Positions 1 to 12,399 are shown, counted from the first letter of the stretch. The stretch is DNA of 64,000 nt from Distichodus sexfasciatus (GCA_032718565.1 JAVGVS010000018.1:186001-250000), one strand, 5' to 3'. Notes: a model not told the origin generated them from the letters alone. Numbers and translations: made by a program.

Positions 1-2281
1 AGATGAGAGCGTGTCGACCAAGCTGACTGTATGCACTGCAGCAGGGTGGTTCAGCACAGACATGCAGTCTTCCTCTCCAGTAGCAATGATGGTTTTAGAG
101 TTTAAAATATTGTGCTTATTATATTAATATTATGCCATTTCTGGCTGCGCATCTTTGATGAAATTTATGAGGAATCTAGTGTCTCATGATCCTTTAGAAT
201 CCTGCATAATTATCTCCAAAGACTCGCGTGTCCGCCACAGTTAAGACTGTCACATATGTGTCTTTGTTACGGATGCTCATCATGTTCGCCACGGGAACTG
301 ATTGGTGGGCGAGGTGCCCATCTAATTCACTTACGCTGAGGACGGGCACGATGCCCGTCTGCCTGAAACGCTCTGTCTGTTTATGGGTCCAAATTGATGC
401 CGTTATGGCATCACACCTCTCTCAGAGCCAGCCTGTGTTTAACACCTTTATGGGCTTTTTTAGGTGTACGATGAGAGTGATATTGACCACTGAGAGTGTA
501 CTTAAGCACTTGTCTCGTAAATGTCTTTAGTTATCTTTTTATTTAGTATTGCTTCATGTCATTCAGTGATGCACTGTACCTTCCACCTGTGACTTATACT
601 CTTTCAATAAATCAGAGGCCAAATGTATGTGATGTCAGAAAGGTAGCAACAAGGTAACCAGTAGTAGCTAGGGAGCCCAGTCCCTAATTAGTTTGGCAGT
701 CTACCAGAAATAAAACACAGAGCCCAAAATATTCCACTTTGCAACCATGATGCAGCACGTAGCAAAAATGCCAGTTGTCCTGAGATATTCCTGGCAATAA
801 AGTAGCAATATTGACATTGATATAAAAGTGGAAAACAACAGTTAATACAATGCTTTACTCGATTCTAAAACCACAATGGGAAGAGGATTTTGATACCATT
901 TTACCTCATGTGAAAAGTACAAAGCAGAATGTAGACAAGATGTGCAAAATCTGATCAAAATATGTTTTGAGGATTTTTTCCTGCTTATGCACAATGTTGC
1001 ACTGCAGTCCTTGACAGTCTGAGTAACATAAGTCATGCAAGCTCTGTGTATGAGTGGATGTGGTGGGCATTGCCTGCTGTGCAGGGCAGGGGGAGCCCGC
1101 AGGCTAGGGTGGGCACATGATGCCATGTCTACAGACAGGATCATTGGTATTCCGTGAGCCGCTTTACTAGATCTGCAGAAGCAGCAGCAATCTGGCTGCC
1201 CACCGCCCGGCCCAGCCAAGCACACACAGAACAATAGAGCTCATCAGAGGGCCATTACCAGCAGGACTTAGTTATATACCCCCTACACACACGCCCTCAT
1301 AGACACACACACCTCACAACGACAATCACACACTAGTGCATACTATCACACACAGGGCACTAATTCCTTACACATTGACGCACAGCAACAAACACATTTG
1401 CTCACCGAGACAAGGGAGCACAGGATTTCCTATTAGTAGAGATTTTATTATTTTTCATTACTGTAGATCCGTGAATTTCATTTTGTTTTTCTGAGCTACC
1501 GTGACCAGATGGTAAGGAGCTAAAGCACTACTGCTCTCGCAACTATGCTAAGCCTTCTGTTCCAAACACCAGCGTCTCTGAATGGATGAGACACCAGGTC
1601 TCGGCAAAACACAGAGCAGTGGACCTTACGATGAGCATCTCCCAACTGAGCACGGCTCCCAGTTGACTCCAATGTTTAAAGCTTCTGCCATATGTGTTTC
1701 CATGGATGGCACGTTTCGCTTATTAGCTTATTATCCAGAGGTTGTGATTTATGGTTGCCAAGAAACAATCAAATCCCATGTCTGCCTGGAAAAAAATCCC
1801 TCCCTCTCACAAAAGCAGCAGCAAACCAGCTTCATCTACCCCCCAGCAAGCAGCTCTTAATATCAGATGTACTGCAGAGTGTCCATGACTTGCTTGTCAG
1901 GACAAAATCAACATGTGTTAGATCTTTGATTATTATAATGATGCCTGTCTATGTTCAGCTAACTTTCTGATTTAACTTTCAAGTAGTTTGTCGCATGATT
2001 TTTTAGCAATATTTAGTTTCTGTTTTTCAGCTTCCATGCCACTGTGGCCAACATGCCAATTAGAGCAGTATTGTTCTCCATTCTGGTGGAGGTTCACAGT
2101 CTGATGGATCTCCTTTGTGTACAGTACTAAGCATAAATCATTCTTATTGCTCCCCATTGTCGGATACTACCTTTCCGACTCTTTTGTGCCCTTCTCCTTC
2201 CCTATTTTTCTCTCTCTCGCTCTCTCTCCCTGTTGTTTTCCTAAGGCCCGAGCCATCATTTTCGCTGTTCTCTGAGGATCA

Positions 2282-2575
2282 TCAATACAAACTGATTTGA
2301 GCGCAGCTCGGTGGAATAATAAGGCTTTCAGCACCCCGGCCCGTCACTTGGCTCGTAATTAAGGGCCCGACGCCTGCATTTGATGGCAAATGAAAGAAAA
2401 TGGCCTCGCTTCCCCCCTCCCACAGCCTGATTGCCGCCTGGCATTTCTCACCTGAATTTCCCAGCCGTCCTTGCATTGTGAGGGCGATTACTGGAGTGTG
2501 GGGTAATTGCGCCGCGGGCGGATGGCATTTCCACCTAAAGCTTTGCATGCTCCGGCTCCCAGGAGGCACACAGCC
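2282..2575. promoter_or_regulatory. Candidate conserved non-coding element
   Basis: A repeat-free, mixed-composition block beginning just after a CT-rich tract. It contains TAATTA at 2356 (homeodomain core) followed by GGGCCCG and the AT-rich stretch TTTGATGGCAAATGAAAG. It differs from the AT-rich or microsatellite-rich surroundings. Enhancer function is inference only. Confidence 0.3.
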
Positions 2576-3540
2576 ATGAGTTTGTTTGGAGGTTAAAGGG
2601 GCAGAGTCCTTACAGGCATGATATTCTGCAGCGGGTCACTGTTCCATTCACATGCTGAACAGTCAGATATGAGGATGTCTAGGCAGAACTCGCCAAAAAA
2701 ATGGGTTTTTATCATTCTTGCAGATTCAGGTGATGAAATATGAAATACGAGTTGGGATTGAAATTCCATTTATACATTTAGATGCATATACTCAGAAGTT
2801 GAGTACAAAAACTGTAGAATGAAAATAGTTGCTAATAAGAGAAGGGAAGATAAGCCTTCCCACAGGTGGGAAATTTGCATTCACATTAATGAACCAATTT
2901 TGCTGCAATTCTGGACACTATATATTTTTAATGGTAGTGCAAATAATAGAAAAATCAAGTGATACAAGCACGTAATTAAGTTGTAGTAAAATTAAAGATA
3001 AGAAAAATAAATTGTGTTAAAAACATATTACAGTCAATACTTACAACACTAAAAGCTGGTAGCAGATGGTGCCTGATAAAAAAATCTAACAGCAGTGTTG
3101 CATATCTGAGATGCCTAAACACGTGTTTTATGTTTAGCTTTTGGAACCTTTGCCAAGTCATGTGTTGTGTAGTGTATTGCTGGTTTGAGGCATGGTGTTT
3201 TGGTTTGTGTTGTGGTGTTGTATGGTCTATGGGGTACATCGTGGGACGGAGTTGTGGCATTGTGTTGGCGTTGTGTATTGTGCGGCGCCTTGGTAGCAAT
3301 CTGATAGAGTTGAGTTCTGCTGCAGTCAGATCAATTTCCCATCTGTGTGCCCCAGAGTGCTGCTGGTTCCTCTCAGCATGAAGAGGGAGGAAAAGGGAGG
3401 CGAAGCCGCGCGAGGGCGAGGGGGTGAGGGTGCAGCGGGCAGAGAGGTGAGAGTGTAGCGGGGCGCTGATCCAGAGAGGCTGGACGCAGACGTGACAGAC
3501 GGCTGCTGTTAGCCCCTCTGGTCCTGACACTGCCCCGTCT

Positions 3541-4025
3541 CAGCACCGGCTCTCAGATTACATAAATGAGTAATGACACGGCGTTCCCGCGGCATGACAG
3601 GTCAATGATCACCTCAGCTGCAGCGTTCCGCCAAACCGGGGAGACTGGGGCAAAAAAGAGCAGGGGAGGGGGGAGAACAGTGGGGATTTGTAAAAGAAAG
3701 CGTTGGTGAGCGAGGGATGAACGCTGACTTAAGGTAACAGAGGAAAAGCCTCCCTCAGTGATCCTATAAAAACAAAAAAAAATAGGTCAGGCAGCACAAA
3801 CCCGCGCCGAGACGCACCAGAGAGCCGGGGAGAGAAAATGAGGCCACTAAAGTGTTTTATAAATCACATATGGGATGATTGAAGACGGATGCGTTCACAC
3901 GGCAGCGGAACGCAGGGATGCGGCTGTAAAAGCGCCCGCGGCGCCGCTAAATCGGTGGCCATGACGGAAGAGCTTCGACATCTGTGTGGTTCCGCCTTAA
4001 ATCTAGAGCTGGAATGTCGCACTGC
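3541..4025. promoter_or_regulatory. GC/CpG-rich non-coding block
   Basis: A CpG-containing block (CGGCGTTCCCGCGGCATGAC, later AAAGCGCCCGCGGCGCCGCT) with few simple repeats, upstream of the TG microsatellite. It could be a conserved element or a promoter-proximal island. No exon with clear splice sites was recognised in it. Confidence 0.25.
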
Positions 4026-4095
4026 TTAATTTCTGTACAGCTCAATACAGGCAGGGTGCTGTGGCTGTGCTGAGGATGAGGAGCGAGAGAGGGTA

Positions 4096-4096
<1 letters not shown>

Positions 4097-4131
<35 letters not shown>

Positions 4132-4213
4132 GTGTGTAGCACAGCCAGCCAGGCAGGCTGATGTTTAATGCATGGCCCCATGTGTGTGCTGGAGAACTCT
4201 CTCACTCTGGTAC

Positions 4214-4253
<40 letters not shown>

Positions 4254-4256
4254 ACT
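4097..4256. repeat. Paired TG and CA microsatellites (inverted)
   Basis: A (TG)n tract at 4097-4138 is followed about 85 bases later by a (CA)n tract at 4222-4256. The two are complementary and could pair within one strand. Alternating purine-pyrimidine tracts of this kind can also adopt Z-DNA. Confidence 0.9.
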
Positions 4257-4760
4257 TCCCTTTCCCATGTCTCTCCTCCAGCAGTCTCACACACATCCAT
4301 TTTTACCTCCCTTGCTTTTCCTTTTCCCTCGTTTTCCCTGCCATCTCCATCTCTTTCTCTCTCCCTCTCTAACACACACACACACACATACATACAAGCC
4401 TTCCTCTCACTCCATCTTCCCTCACACCCCTTATCCAACACTCCCGTCTTTACCTCTATCTATTTATCTCTCTCTCTCTCTCTCTCTTTTCCCCTCTCCA
4501 ATCCTCCATCTCTCGTCTGCATGTCTGGTTTCTCTCCTTTCTCTCACCACTCTCCATCTCCACTCCTTGCTCTCTCTCGCTCCCTCTCTAACACACACAC
4601 ACACACACACACTCAAGTCTTCCCCTCTCTCTCTCCTGTATTTCTGCCTCTCTCTTTATATCACACGCTCTTATTCCTTTCTACTCCTTCTCTCCATCTG
4701 TATCTCCATCCTCCTATCTCTTCCCCCACCCTCCTCTCTCTCCTCTCTGCCTGGCCTTGG
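4257..4760. repeat. Long CT-rich (polypyrimidine) tract with embedded CA repeats
   Basis: About 500 bases of nearly pure C/T with short (CA)n blocks at 4372-4388 and 4591-4612 and a (CT)n block near 4468-4488. Several ORFs in this strand are artefacts of low complexity. Confidence 0.85.
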
Positions 4761-5243
4761 CACCGTAGTGAGCAGCCCACTCACTAAGCAGAATTAATGC
4801 CTGCTCCGAGAACTGCATGCTAAAACAGAGACAATCAGCCTCACAGACTATATAAGAAAGGGAGATATGGAGCGTCCTCAGTGTAAGCCTGTGCCTCTCC
4901 TCCTAGTCTTCTTCTTCCTCCTATCTCTCCCTCACACCGCCCCTCCCCATTCAGACTGCAATCAGAGCCCGGTGACAGCCCGGTTCACACACTCACACAC
5001 TTATTGTTTAGCTAGCGGAGGGAGGGCAGAGCGGCGGCTGGTGTGTTGTGTCTAGTTAGGGGGCCGCTGTGTTTTCTGGGAGATTGTACTCAGCTTTTCT
5101 CATCCCAAGCACAAAGGAGATGACAGAGCGCGCGAGAGCCAGCATCAGAGGAGCGAGTAACAATAGAGCTAAAAGAGGGCGAAATCCTGGTGAGAAAATT
5201 CAGTGAGTGCTGGAATTCAGATGCATCATTTATCTCTCCCAGC

Positions 5244-5246
<3 letters not shown>

Positions 5247-5279
<33 letters not shown>
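5247..5279. repeat. (CA)n microsatellite
   Basis: Uninterrupted CA dinucleotide run of about 16 units. Confidence 0.95.
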
Positions 5280-5282
<3 letters not shown>

Positions 5283-5394
5283 CATCGCAGACACAAACAA
5301 ACCCAGTCAGCCTCATAAAAGCAGGCGTTCACTGGTGTGTGTGTGTGTGTGTGTGGGATTGTGAGCTGACTGATTGCTGACTGACTGTTAGTGT

Positions 5395-5608
5395 GTGTGT
5401 CTGACTGTCTGTCTGTGTGTGTATTTCTGAGGACCTGATTGTTCCCTAAAAGATCAGATTTGTCAGATGACTCTGATGACATTTTAAGGACGAAATGTTT
5501 TGGTTTTAATATTATTTCAGAAAATCTCAGCATGTATTTAGAAAATTAAAAGTTTAAATTTGATTTGGTTACTGAGGTTAGGGCTAGAGAGCCAATGGAA
5601 GTAAAGTT
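5395..5608 (+). repeat. GT-linked dispersed repeat, copy 1
   Basis: After a GT-rich lead come GAGGACCTGATTGTTCCCTA, an AT-rich middle and GATTTGGTTACTGAGGTTAG. The same order of blocks recurs at 5626, 21886, 36270, 45640 and 52716. Confidence 0.6.
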
Positions 5609-5625
5609 AGCAAGATGAGACAGTG

Positions 5626-5855
5626 TATGTGTGTGTGTGTGTTTAAGCATGGTTTTAGGTGTTTGTGAGGACCTGACTGTCCACTAAACGGCAGGATATG
5701 GTTGATATTTGTGATTTGTCAGATATTTGTGTCTTTTGAGGATCATTATGTGTGTAAATATTTTAGAGTTTAGAATTTTTAAAGGTTACGGCTTTTATTT
5801 GAAAAAACTAAAAGATTTACTTTTGGTTCCTGAGATTAAGGTTACACTTAAGAAA
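5626..5855 (+). repeat. GT-linked dispersed repeat, copy 2
   Basis: A tandem neighbour of copy 1. It has a GT run, GTGAGGACCTGACTGTCCAC, TTTTGAGGATCATT and finally TTTTGGTTCCTGAGATTAAG. Confidence 0.6.
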
Positions 5856-6203
5856 CAACAAAAATAGATCTGTGACTGTGTGTGTGGGGGGGGGGTCTTT
5901 TTTGTCACAGCAAAGACTGTGACTGTGTGAGGAAACTGTTTTACCCTTGATTATAAGTGTGTTGTCAGGTTCCTGAGCAGCTTCGTTTGTTTCTCCACGC
6001 TCGGATGTTGCATCATTAGCACCTTATCCTCATCACGCCACTCTGTCCCTGCACGAGGCTACTTTTAATTAGCATCTGCAAATACGCAAGACTGGGGCAT
6101 GCGCGAAAACGTCGCTCCCAAACACCCAGATCCCCGTTCTATAGCAATCGCTTTTTCACCTCAGCTGAAAACACCAGTTCTAACTCATTCAGCTCATAAT
6201 GAA

Positions 6204-6223
6204 ATATATATATATATATACTG

Positions 6224-6261
<38 letters not shown>
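6204..6261. repeat. (TA)n microsatellite
   Basis: Two TA runs (6204-6220 and 6225-6261) separated by CTGTT. The tract is self-complementary and may extrude as a cruciform. Confidence 0.95.
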
Positions 6262-6266
<5 letters not shown>

Positions 6267-7604
6267 ATGGTAACAAGCTGTAATATCAGAACGCCGCGGC
6301 AGACATGATGCCATATGGTATCAGTCATAACTCTAAATGTAAAATATGTTGCTTTACACTTTATTCCACATTGAGAATGTTTAGCTCATGACTTCATCTG
6401 TTTTTAACTTGGATTTGTATCTGTATATTAAATGAGAAATAATGCCTCTTTGTAAAATGACTTATGAATGGATATGCTTATGTCTATATTGTTTTACACA
6501 AGAGTACTTAATCTGTCATATCCGTCCTGATTAATTTTGATCTTTTGAGTAAAAGTATAAATGTCATTTATAATATATTTGCTATATATATGTTCATATA
6601 TAAAAGTTTATGCTTTTTGATCAGTGCTGTATATTTATTGAATTTATAAATGTTAAAGATAATTCAACATCAATGCAATTTTCTGTGATAACAGTTACAA
6701 TACAAATAAAAACAACTTTTATTACTTCTCATTATTCAACTAACTTGAATAGAGCTATTTAGTAAAAAGTAATCATTCTATGGTGACTGAGGTGGTTTTC
6801 AGGGGTTTCATCCACATAGAAATGTTTCAAATAGCCACAAAATCACACTTTTAATCTATAGACTACATTAATTTATAGATTTATTTATTATTTCTGTATT
6901 TTACCTGCTGAATCAGAGTGAATTCACAAAGAACATTTTAAATCGGAAAAGTTTCCCTTTTTTTTAGCAAGATTCTAAAAACCTTATACATGTATCATGT
7001 TTGTTTGATCTAATTTGTCATCTTGTCATCATATGATTAAACTACTGCACATACACATTCCAGTGCTGATGCTGAAGCTATATATTGTGCAAAGATTTAA
7101 TATGTGCTCTGTGAAAACTGCTGGATGTTGAGTCATAATGAAAAAAAAAGCATTTAATGAAGAATGTAGAATGATACATAATATATAACTCCTAATACAC
7201 AGGTCAGCACACTCTGCTTATGACAGATTATCTCACTCTAAAAAGTGTATTAATAAAGATTTAAATCCAGTGTATTCATGTTATGTTACTTAAATGTTAC
7301 TCTGTATTATAATATAACTGGAGATATGTCTTTATCCTAAACCCAGCAAGTTTTATGAGACCAACCCTGAAATTAGCTACATCTATAAATAACTTCATAG
7401 CATTAATGTACATTGAATATGATCTGAATGGTATTTCCTCCCTCTCAATCGCTGCTTATTGCTCTCCACAGTAGAGCCGGCAATAGCAGCAATTAGACAA
7501 ATCTATCATATTCTACAGGAAGGGAGAACAAATATAGCTAATGATCCATGCAGGCTTCTGTGATTTTACCCTCTACTTTTTAAGGTTCATGATGAGGGGG
7601 TGTG

Positions 7605-7632
7605 TTCTCTCTCTCTCTCTCTCTCTCTCTCA
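7605..7632. repeat. (CT)n microsatellite
   Basis: About 14 CT units, located 160 bases upstream of the probable 5' UTR exon. Confidence 0.9.
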
Positions 7633-7792
7633 CTATGTGTGTGTGCCTGGGTGCACTGGTATGTGGGCAACTGTGCTGAACAGGAGAGAGGGGGGTATGA
7701 GGGAGTGCAATATGGCAAGCTTCACAGAGTAAATGTGATTTGCATGCAGATTTGAATTTATAATTGCATGTATATTTTTGTATCTTTTTCAG

Positions 7793-7916
7793 AAAATGAA
7801 ACTGGAGGAGGAGTGGTGAACTCTGTGTGCGGGTTCTTATCTGACGTCTGCCACCGTGGGCCAAGGATCGACCTGAGATCTGGACCAAAGAGCAATCAAA
7901 CCTGCAATCAAATCAG
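7793..7916 (+). other. myt1l: Probable myt1l 5' UTR exon
   Basis: The 124-base stretch is preceded by a good acceptor (GTATCTTTTTCAG) and followed by the donor CAG|GTATCA. Its composition is balanced and repeat-free, unlike its flanks. It has no long ORF and lies 2.65 kb upstream of the exon with the start codon, where MYT1L genes have non-coding 5' exons. Spliced directly to 10571 it would place AATCAG just before the ATG. It contains one upstream ATG at 7796. The call rests on splice signals and context, not on a transcript. Confidence 0.5.
7796..7819 (+). promoter_or_regulatory. Upstream ORF in the 5' UTR exon
   Basis: ATG at 7796, three bases into the putative exon, opens a seven-codon frame (MKLEEEW) ending at TGA 7817-7819. 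If the exon is real, this is a minimal uORF that could lower or gate translation of myt1l. Confidence 0.35.
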
Positions 7917-8743
7917 GTATCACTTCTACCACAAGCACCGCCCTCACTCCATCACTTCCCTCCCTCGCTTTCTCTCCCCCTCATTAAGGCCTCATTTATT
8001 TTTAACTATATCTAACAGCTGTGGAACCACATTATCATGCACCCGTTGCTGAAGAATCTATGATAATCTGCATGAACTATAACTACATACTTGCATTGTG
8101 TGCTAATGAGCTGCTATATCAAACCATCCACACAGGAAACACACCAAATTTTGAGTATATGTTAATGATAAAGGTATAAATAAATTAAAGATATTTCCAT
8201 ATTACTGGTAACTATAGATTTGTTTGTTACTGTGCTATACATGTTATTGTTATTTTGTAATGGAACAGATGTCTTGGGATTTTTATACTAAATTCCCTTG
8301 CAATATTCCATTGGGAATTTTAAATGGACCCAATTATCCTAATTAATTCCAAAAGATGAGAGGTTAAATTTAGCTGACCCCTCCCTTTTGAATATTTACT
8401 CTTCCTTCTACATTGTGATTATGCATCAGAGTCATTAATGATGATTTAAAATATTCAAAGCCTTCGGATAAAAAAATCTCTTCTCTTTGTATACATTCCC
8501 ACAGTGACGGATGAAATGCAGCATTCGATATGAAATGAGTGTTGTTTTTATTTAGTTTGTAACAGATATTTCTGTAAATGATCAATGAGAGCTAGACAGT
8601 ATACAGAATATGAGTTATTCAAACAAATTCTCTAGGACTCTGTAGAAGTGATAAAATAACCCTAAATAAAAACATTTCAGTAACAAATCACTCTTGCCAT
8701 CAAACATTAGGATTTGAGCTTGGTTTAGATGTGAATGTCCATC

Positions 8744-9292
8744 AGGGCTTCACAATATTGACAACATTGCAGTGTTTTTCGGCTGTGATATATTGTGTAT
8801 TCAGATATAAACAAATATGGATTTTTAACAAATAAATAACCAGAATAACACCACTAGGAAAGACGAGAAACAAAGTGTTTACTCTCAAGACCTTCTCTGC
8901 CATCTATCCTTTCTGGAACCTCTTATACAAATGGTGTTGTTGAATTAAATTGTTAGAGATTTCTCTTCTGTAAGGTAGTATTTATTTGTGAGTGATTATT
9001 TGTCATTGTAAACACAGCACAGCAACAAAGCACCACAACAAGCAGTGCTTGGGGACAGTACCTTGTTCATGAGTACCTTTACAGGTTCAGTGGTACCTTT
9101 ACAGGTCCTGGGATTCCAACCGGTGACCTTCCGATCATGCGGCAAATGCCCTAACTGTTACGCTTGCCCCAATAATATGACGTCTCATCATATTTATCAT
9201 ACATTTTACTTACTTACATTACATGTCCTACGGTTATTTCATTCTGCATGTTCACATTGCAGTGTTGTTGAAAATATATATCGTGCAGACTT
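8744..9292. mobile_element. Possible DNA transposon remnant with inverted ends
   Basis: The left end AGGGCTTCACAATATTGACA resembles the reverse complement of the right end (AGTCTGCACGATATATATTT). Both continue into matching CATTGCAGTG text. This looks like the common teleost GGGCTGCACGATAT-type hAT-like element, here old and disrupted. Confidence 0.35.
8988..9170 (-). mobile_element. tRNA-derived SINE (family B), minus strand
   Basis: It starts with GTGAGTGATTATTTGTCATT and GTAAACACAGCACAGC and ends in a degenerate tRNA-like head with TGGGATTCCAACCGGTGACC (B-box region in reverse). The same sequence recurs at 15.4, 45.9 and 46.4 kb. It is nested inside the 8744-9292 element. Confidence 0.65.
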
Positions 9293-10570
9293 AATGTCCA
9301 TGCATGACGTTTTGAAAATATGTATACAATATACAATGCAATATCAAACTAACATAATATCTATATTATCAATATCAGAACACTAACGTGGATGATGTTT
9401 TTACTTCCTAAAATAAGTGTCTTTCAATTCAGTCAAGCCGTTCTGCACTGACACTATCGTATGATGCTGCACTGTCCATCGGTTTCATCTTTTGTCGGTG
9501 ATGATGGTGAGGATCATTTCCACAGGCAATATGGTCTGATTCAGGGGCGTGTGTGACACTGTGGTTATGTTCCCGGCTGGACCCAGGTGCTTCTAATGGG
9601 ATCTAATGTCTCTACAGACCTGCACAATGTTCCACTAGTTCTATATAACAGTGGGATTGCGGACCTCTGACCTGAGATGTGTTGCCTCATAGAGCGCAGG
9701 AAGGTTAGAGTCTTGCTTCTGTCTGACACACTTATGTAACCGGACTCTCTGTCGCGCTCGTCCTTAGTCTAAAGAATGTTGTTGCCCATACACCAGCCGT
9801 AAATGTCAGCAGCTGAATGGCATATCAGAAGGCTTTTGGGCTCGATAATTCTTCACTCTCTTTTCATGTCTGTGGGAAGGGTTCCCTCACATTGTCATGG
9901 CAACGGCAGCAGTGCGCATCCGTGTTCCCTCGTGACAGGATCCCCCTGCCGTCTAACGATTAATAAGATTAACGGGATGTCGTTAGCTTTGATCATTTTA
10001 TTTTTCTCCGTTTGAAACATTTATGGACCTCGTTAAATGAACAGGCTTTAGAGGTTTTAGGATGGACTTAAGGGAGACAAATTCCGTTTTTGTGCGGAAA
10101 GACACATTTTTATGTGATTATTAAACAACGACTGTGTGTCTATTTTGTATCGCCTGCAAAAATGTGCGTGAAAATATTCCCTTCTTGTCATAGTATGATG
10201 TAAGGTGTGTGTGTGTGTGTTCACACATGAGATGTAGCATTAGCAGAATGACACAGCAATTTTCTACATTTGCAAATAGCTTCACATAACAATGTATACT
10301 GTATAATGTATAAAATAGATATGTATAATGTATAGTTTTCTAATGGGGTATGATGGGGACCAAATAAATATAAACATGTGAACTTCTACCTCATAAAAAA
10401 AGACTTTAGAATAATAAATGACCTCGTTGTCTTTCATCCTTTGTTGTTAGTATTTGGACAAAATTCTGCTTTAACAAGATGAGTTCAAATATAAACTCCT
10501 TACTTTTTTGAACCTGTACTTTACACCCTTGGCTATTCCTGACATTACCGGTGCGACTGTGTGTCTGCAG

Positions 10571-10619
10571 ATGGAGGTGGATGTAGCAGATGAGAAGCGA
10601 CATCGCACGCGCTCAAAAG
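10571..10619 (+). CDS. myt1l: myt1l coding exon 1 (start codon)
   Basis: Encodes residues 1-16, MEVDVADEKRHRTRSK, plus one base of codon 17. This N-terminus is characteristic of MYT1L. The exon directly follows a TCTGCAG acceptor and ends at AAAAG|GTATTT (phase 1). The ATG is chosen because it starts the family-conserved peptide. The run of basic residues after the acidic start is typical of the family. In mammals SKG is followed by two extra residues; here the junction gives SK-VPLEP. Confidence 0.93.
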
Positions 10620-10748
10620 GTATTTCGGCACCTTCTTCTCTTGCACTGCCACATTTTAGCACTGTTAAATTGCATTTCCCACCATTTCTTGTCTGGAAGG
10701 AAACATTTATCGTGTCTGTGTGTCCCTGTCCTTCTTCCTCTTTCACAG

Positions 10749-10782
10749 TGCCCTTGGAACCAGTGATTCAAGAGCTGTTCAG
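10749..10782 (+). CDS. myt1l: myt1l coding exon 2 (34-nt microexon)
   Basis: Encodes residues 17-27, VPLEPVIQELF, with split codons at both ends (phase 1 in, phase 2 out). The acceptor is TTCTTCCTCTTTCACAG and the donor CAG|GTCAGT. It matches the family segment VPVEPAIQELF before finger 1. The preceding intron is only 129 bases. Confidence 0.92.
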
Positions 10783-12399
10783 GTCAGTTTGCTTGAAGGC
10801 TGCAGCTCGTCTGCCCGCCCTGGACCTACACCCATTAGCGAAGATGAGGCCTTGTCCATTCATGCAGTAATGCACCGTAGCTGTGCCAAGACTGCCTCCT
10901 CTACCATGCCCCTTTTAGCCCTTGCTCCTCTCCCTTTCATCTGTCAGTGGGATTGTGGGAAAAAAATGTCCTTTCACAGAGCCTTACCTGGTGGTGTTGT
11001 ACATGTCTAATGGTGGTGGGAAAAGTCTTTCTTTTGGTTTTAAAACCACATACCCATTTGCTGTCTGCTTCCAGTAAAATGACATAATGATGGAAGGATG
11101 AATTTAAGCCTTAATCCCAAGTCCAGGAAGACTGCCCCATAATAAGGAAATGCAAGACAGTATTGCAAATGTATTTGTACCAGTATCATACACCAGTTAC
11201 CTCCTTTGTCACAGTGGAGCACTGTAGCATTGTGTTTCATAATAGCGTCTTCATAATTCAGTTTGTGAAAGCATGATTAGCGAAAACCTTTTACAAAGGC
11301 TAACTTTAGTAATAGGGGGTTACTATCGTTTGTCTTTTACAAGAGTTAGTTGGTGCCCACAGAGGCAGCAGCTCTGTAGTTTGAAGAGATGAAACGGCAG
11401 CGGGAGAACAAACAGGCCCACGGCAAATAAGTTTGACCTACTGTAAATACAAGTAAAGATCATAAGTGCGATGAAAAAGAATATTTCAGCTGCTGGCTGA
11501 AAGTGTCTCGCCTTCACGGCAGCCACAAAACTGCACTTGCTGAAACTGTAGCAGCGTGTAAACCTTTTAATGCTGAAGATTTAGCATTATATGATTTCAC
11601 CGGTAGAATGTTTTGGTGTTTTCACATGTACATTTATGGGAATTTGCAGATGAATTCTGACGGTGAAATCGTGGAAGCAGAGAGAAGGAAATAACGTGGA
11701 ACATTCATTTCCCTCTTGTGTACGCATGACTCGGTGCCTACCGATATCTTGTCAAAATTCTGCTCTGCTCTCCGCTTGATTCTGCCGCCCAAAGATAGCA
11801 ATTAATCAGCTGATCAATATGAAGTCTAGCTAGTGGAGGAGGCATCCATAATGCTGATAATGTGTGATCGATGGCTGCGCTCTCCAGAGGTGAGATAGCT
11901 GTCAGGACAAATACAGGTTGACTTTGCACTGGGATCTGGTCTGAGCTGATATGGAAGTGGAACAGTGGAGATAGATTTGAAAATTAAAGTTAAATGATTG
12001 CTCCGTGTTAAATGGACATGCACGAACACACACACTCACACCCAGGAACTGACATACCCACACACACGACACTCTGAAATAATGCATGGCTTTAAAACAT
12101 ATTTTAAACACACATCTTGCTTGTACATATTTGTAAGGACCAGGATCAAAGATGTAAAATATACATTTAAAATATATAATAAAATTAAAAATAAGTTAAT
12201 AGTAACTACAATGACAATGATCAAAATTAATATTTTTGTTTTTTCATTAGTTTCATATTATTTTTACTTATTTATTCATTAGTGCATTTATTTTATTGTT
12301 CTACTGGCTTTGTAAACGTGCTCACACACTCTAAAATCTAGACAAATATACCTTTTTTTCTTTCTATACAGCTTGTGTTGCTTTGTGTTTTTGTTGTAG

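Larger units (their letters stand above)
1..7792. other. Non-coding 5' region, no coding exon seen
   Basis: No convincing coding exon was found on either strand. The short ORFs here are low-complexity or lack splice context. The stretch holds candidate conserved blocks near 2282-2575, 3541-3660 and 5990-6180, CA/TG and CT microsatellites at 4.1-4.8 kb and 5.25 kb, a TA repeat at 6.2 kb and two copies of a GT-linked dispersed repeat at 5.4-5.86 kb. The first myt1l exon or exons may lie upstream of the window. Confidence 0.6.
7917..10570 (+). other. Intron upstream of the start-codon exon
   Basis: Mostly AT-rich and without a recognisable coding exon. It contains a TIR-like element (8744-9292) interrupted by a SINE (8988-9170). 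The rest shows no distinctive structure. Confidence 0.5.

Noticed and set aside
842..1234. 130-codon minus-strand ORF
   Set aside because: No recognisable domain and no splice or promoter context; consistent with chance.
2976..3530. 184-codon minus-strand ORF
   Set aside because: Mixed low-information sequence with no family resemblance; likely a chance frame in a GC-richer region.
4161..4797. Overlapping plus-strand ORFs of about 200 codons
   Set aside because: Translation of CT and CA simple repeats in several frames; no conserved protein character.
4849..4856. TATATAAG TATA-box-like motif followed 27 bases later by a GTAAGC donor-like site
   Set aside because: Could be a promoter and first exon, but there is no supporting exon structure and such motifs are common by chance.
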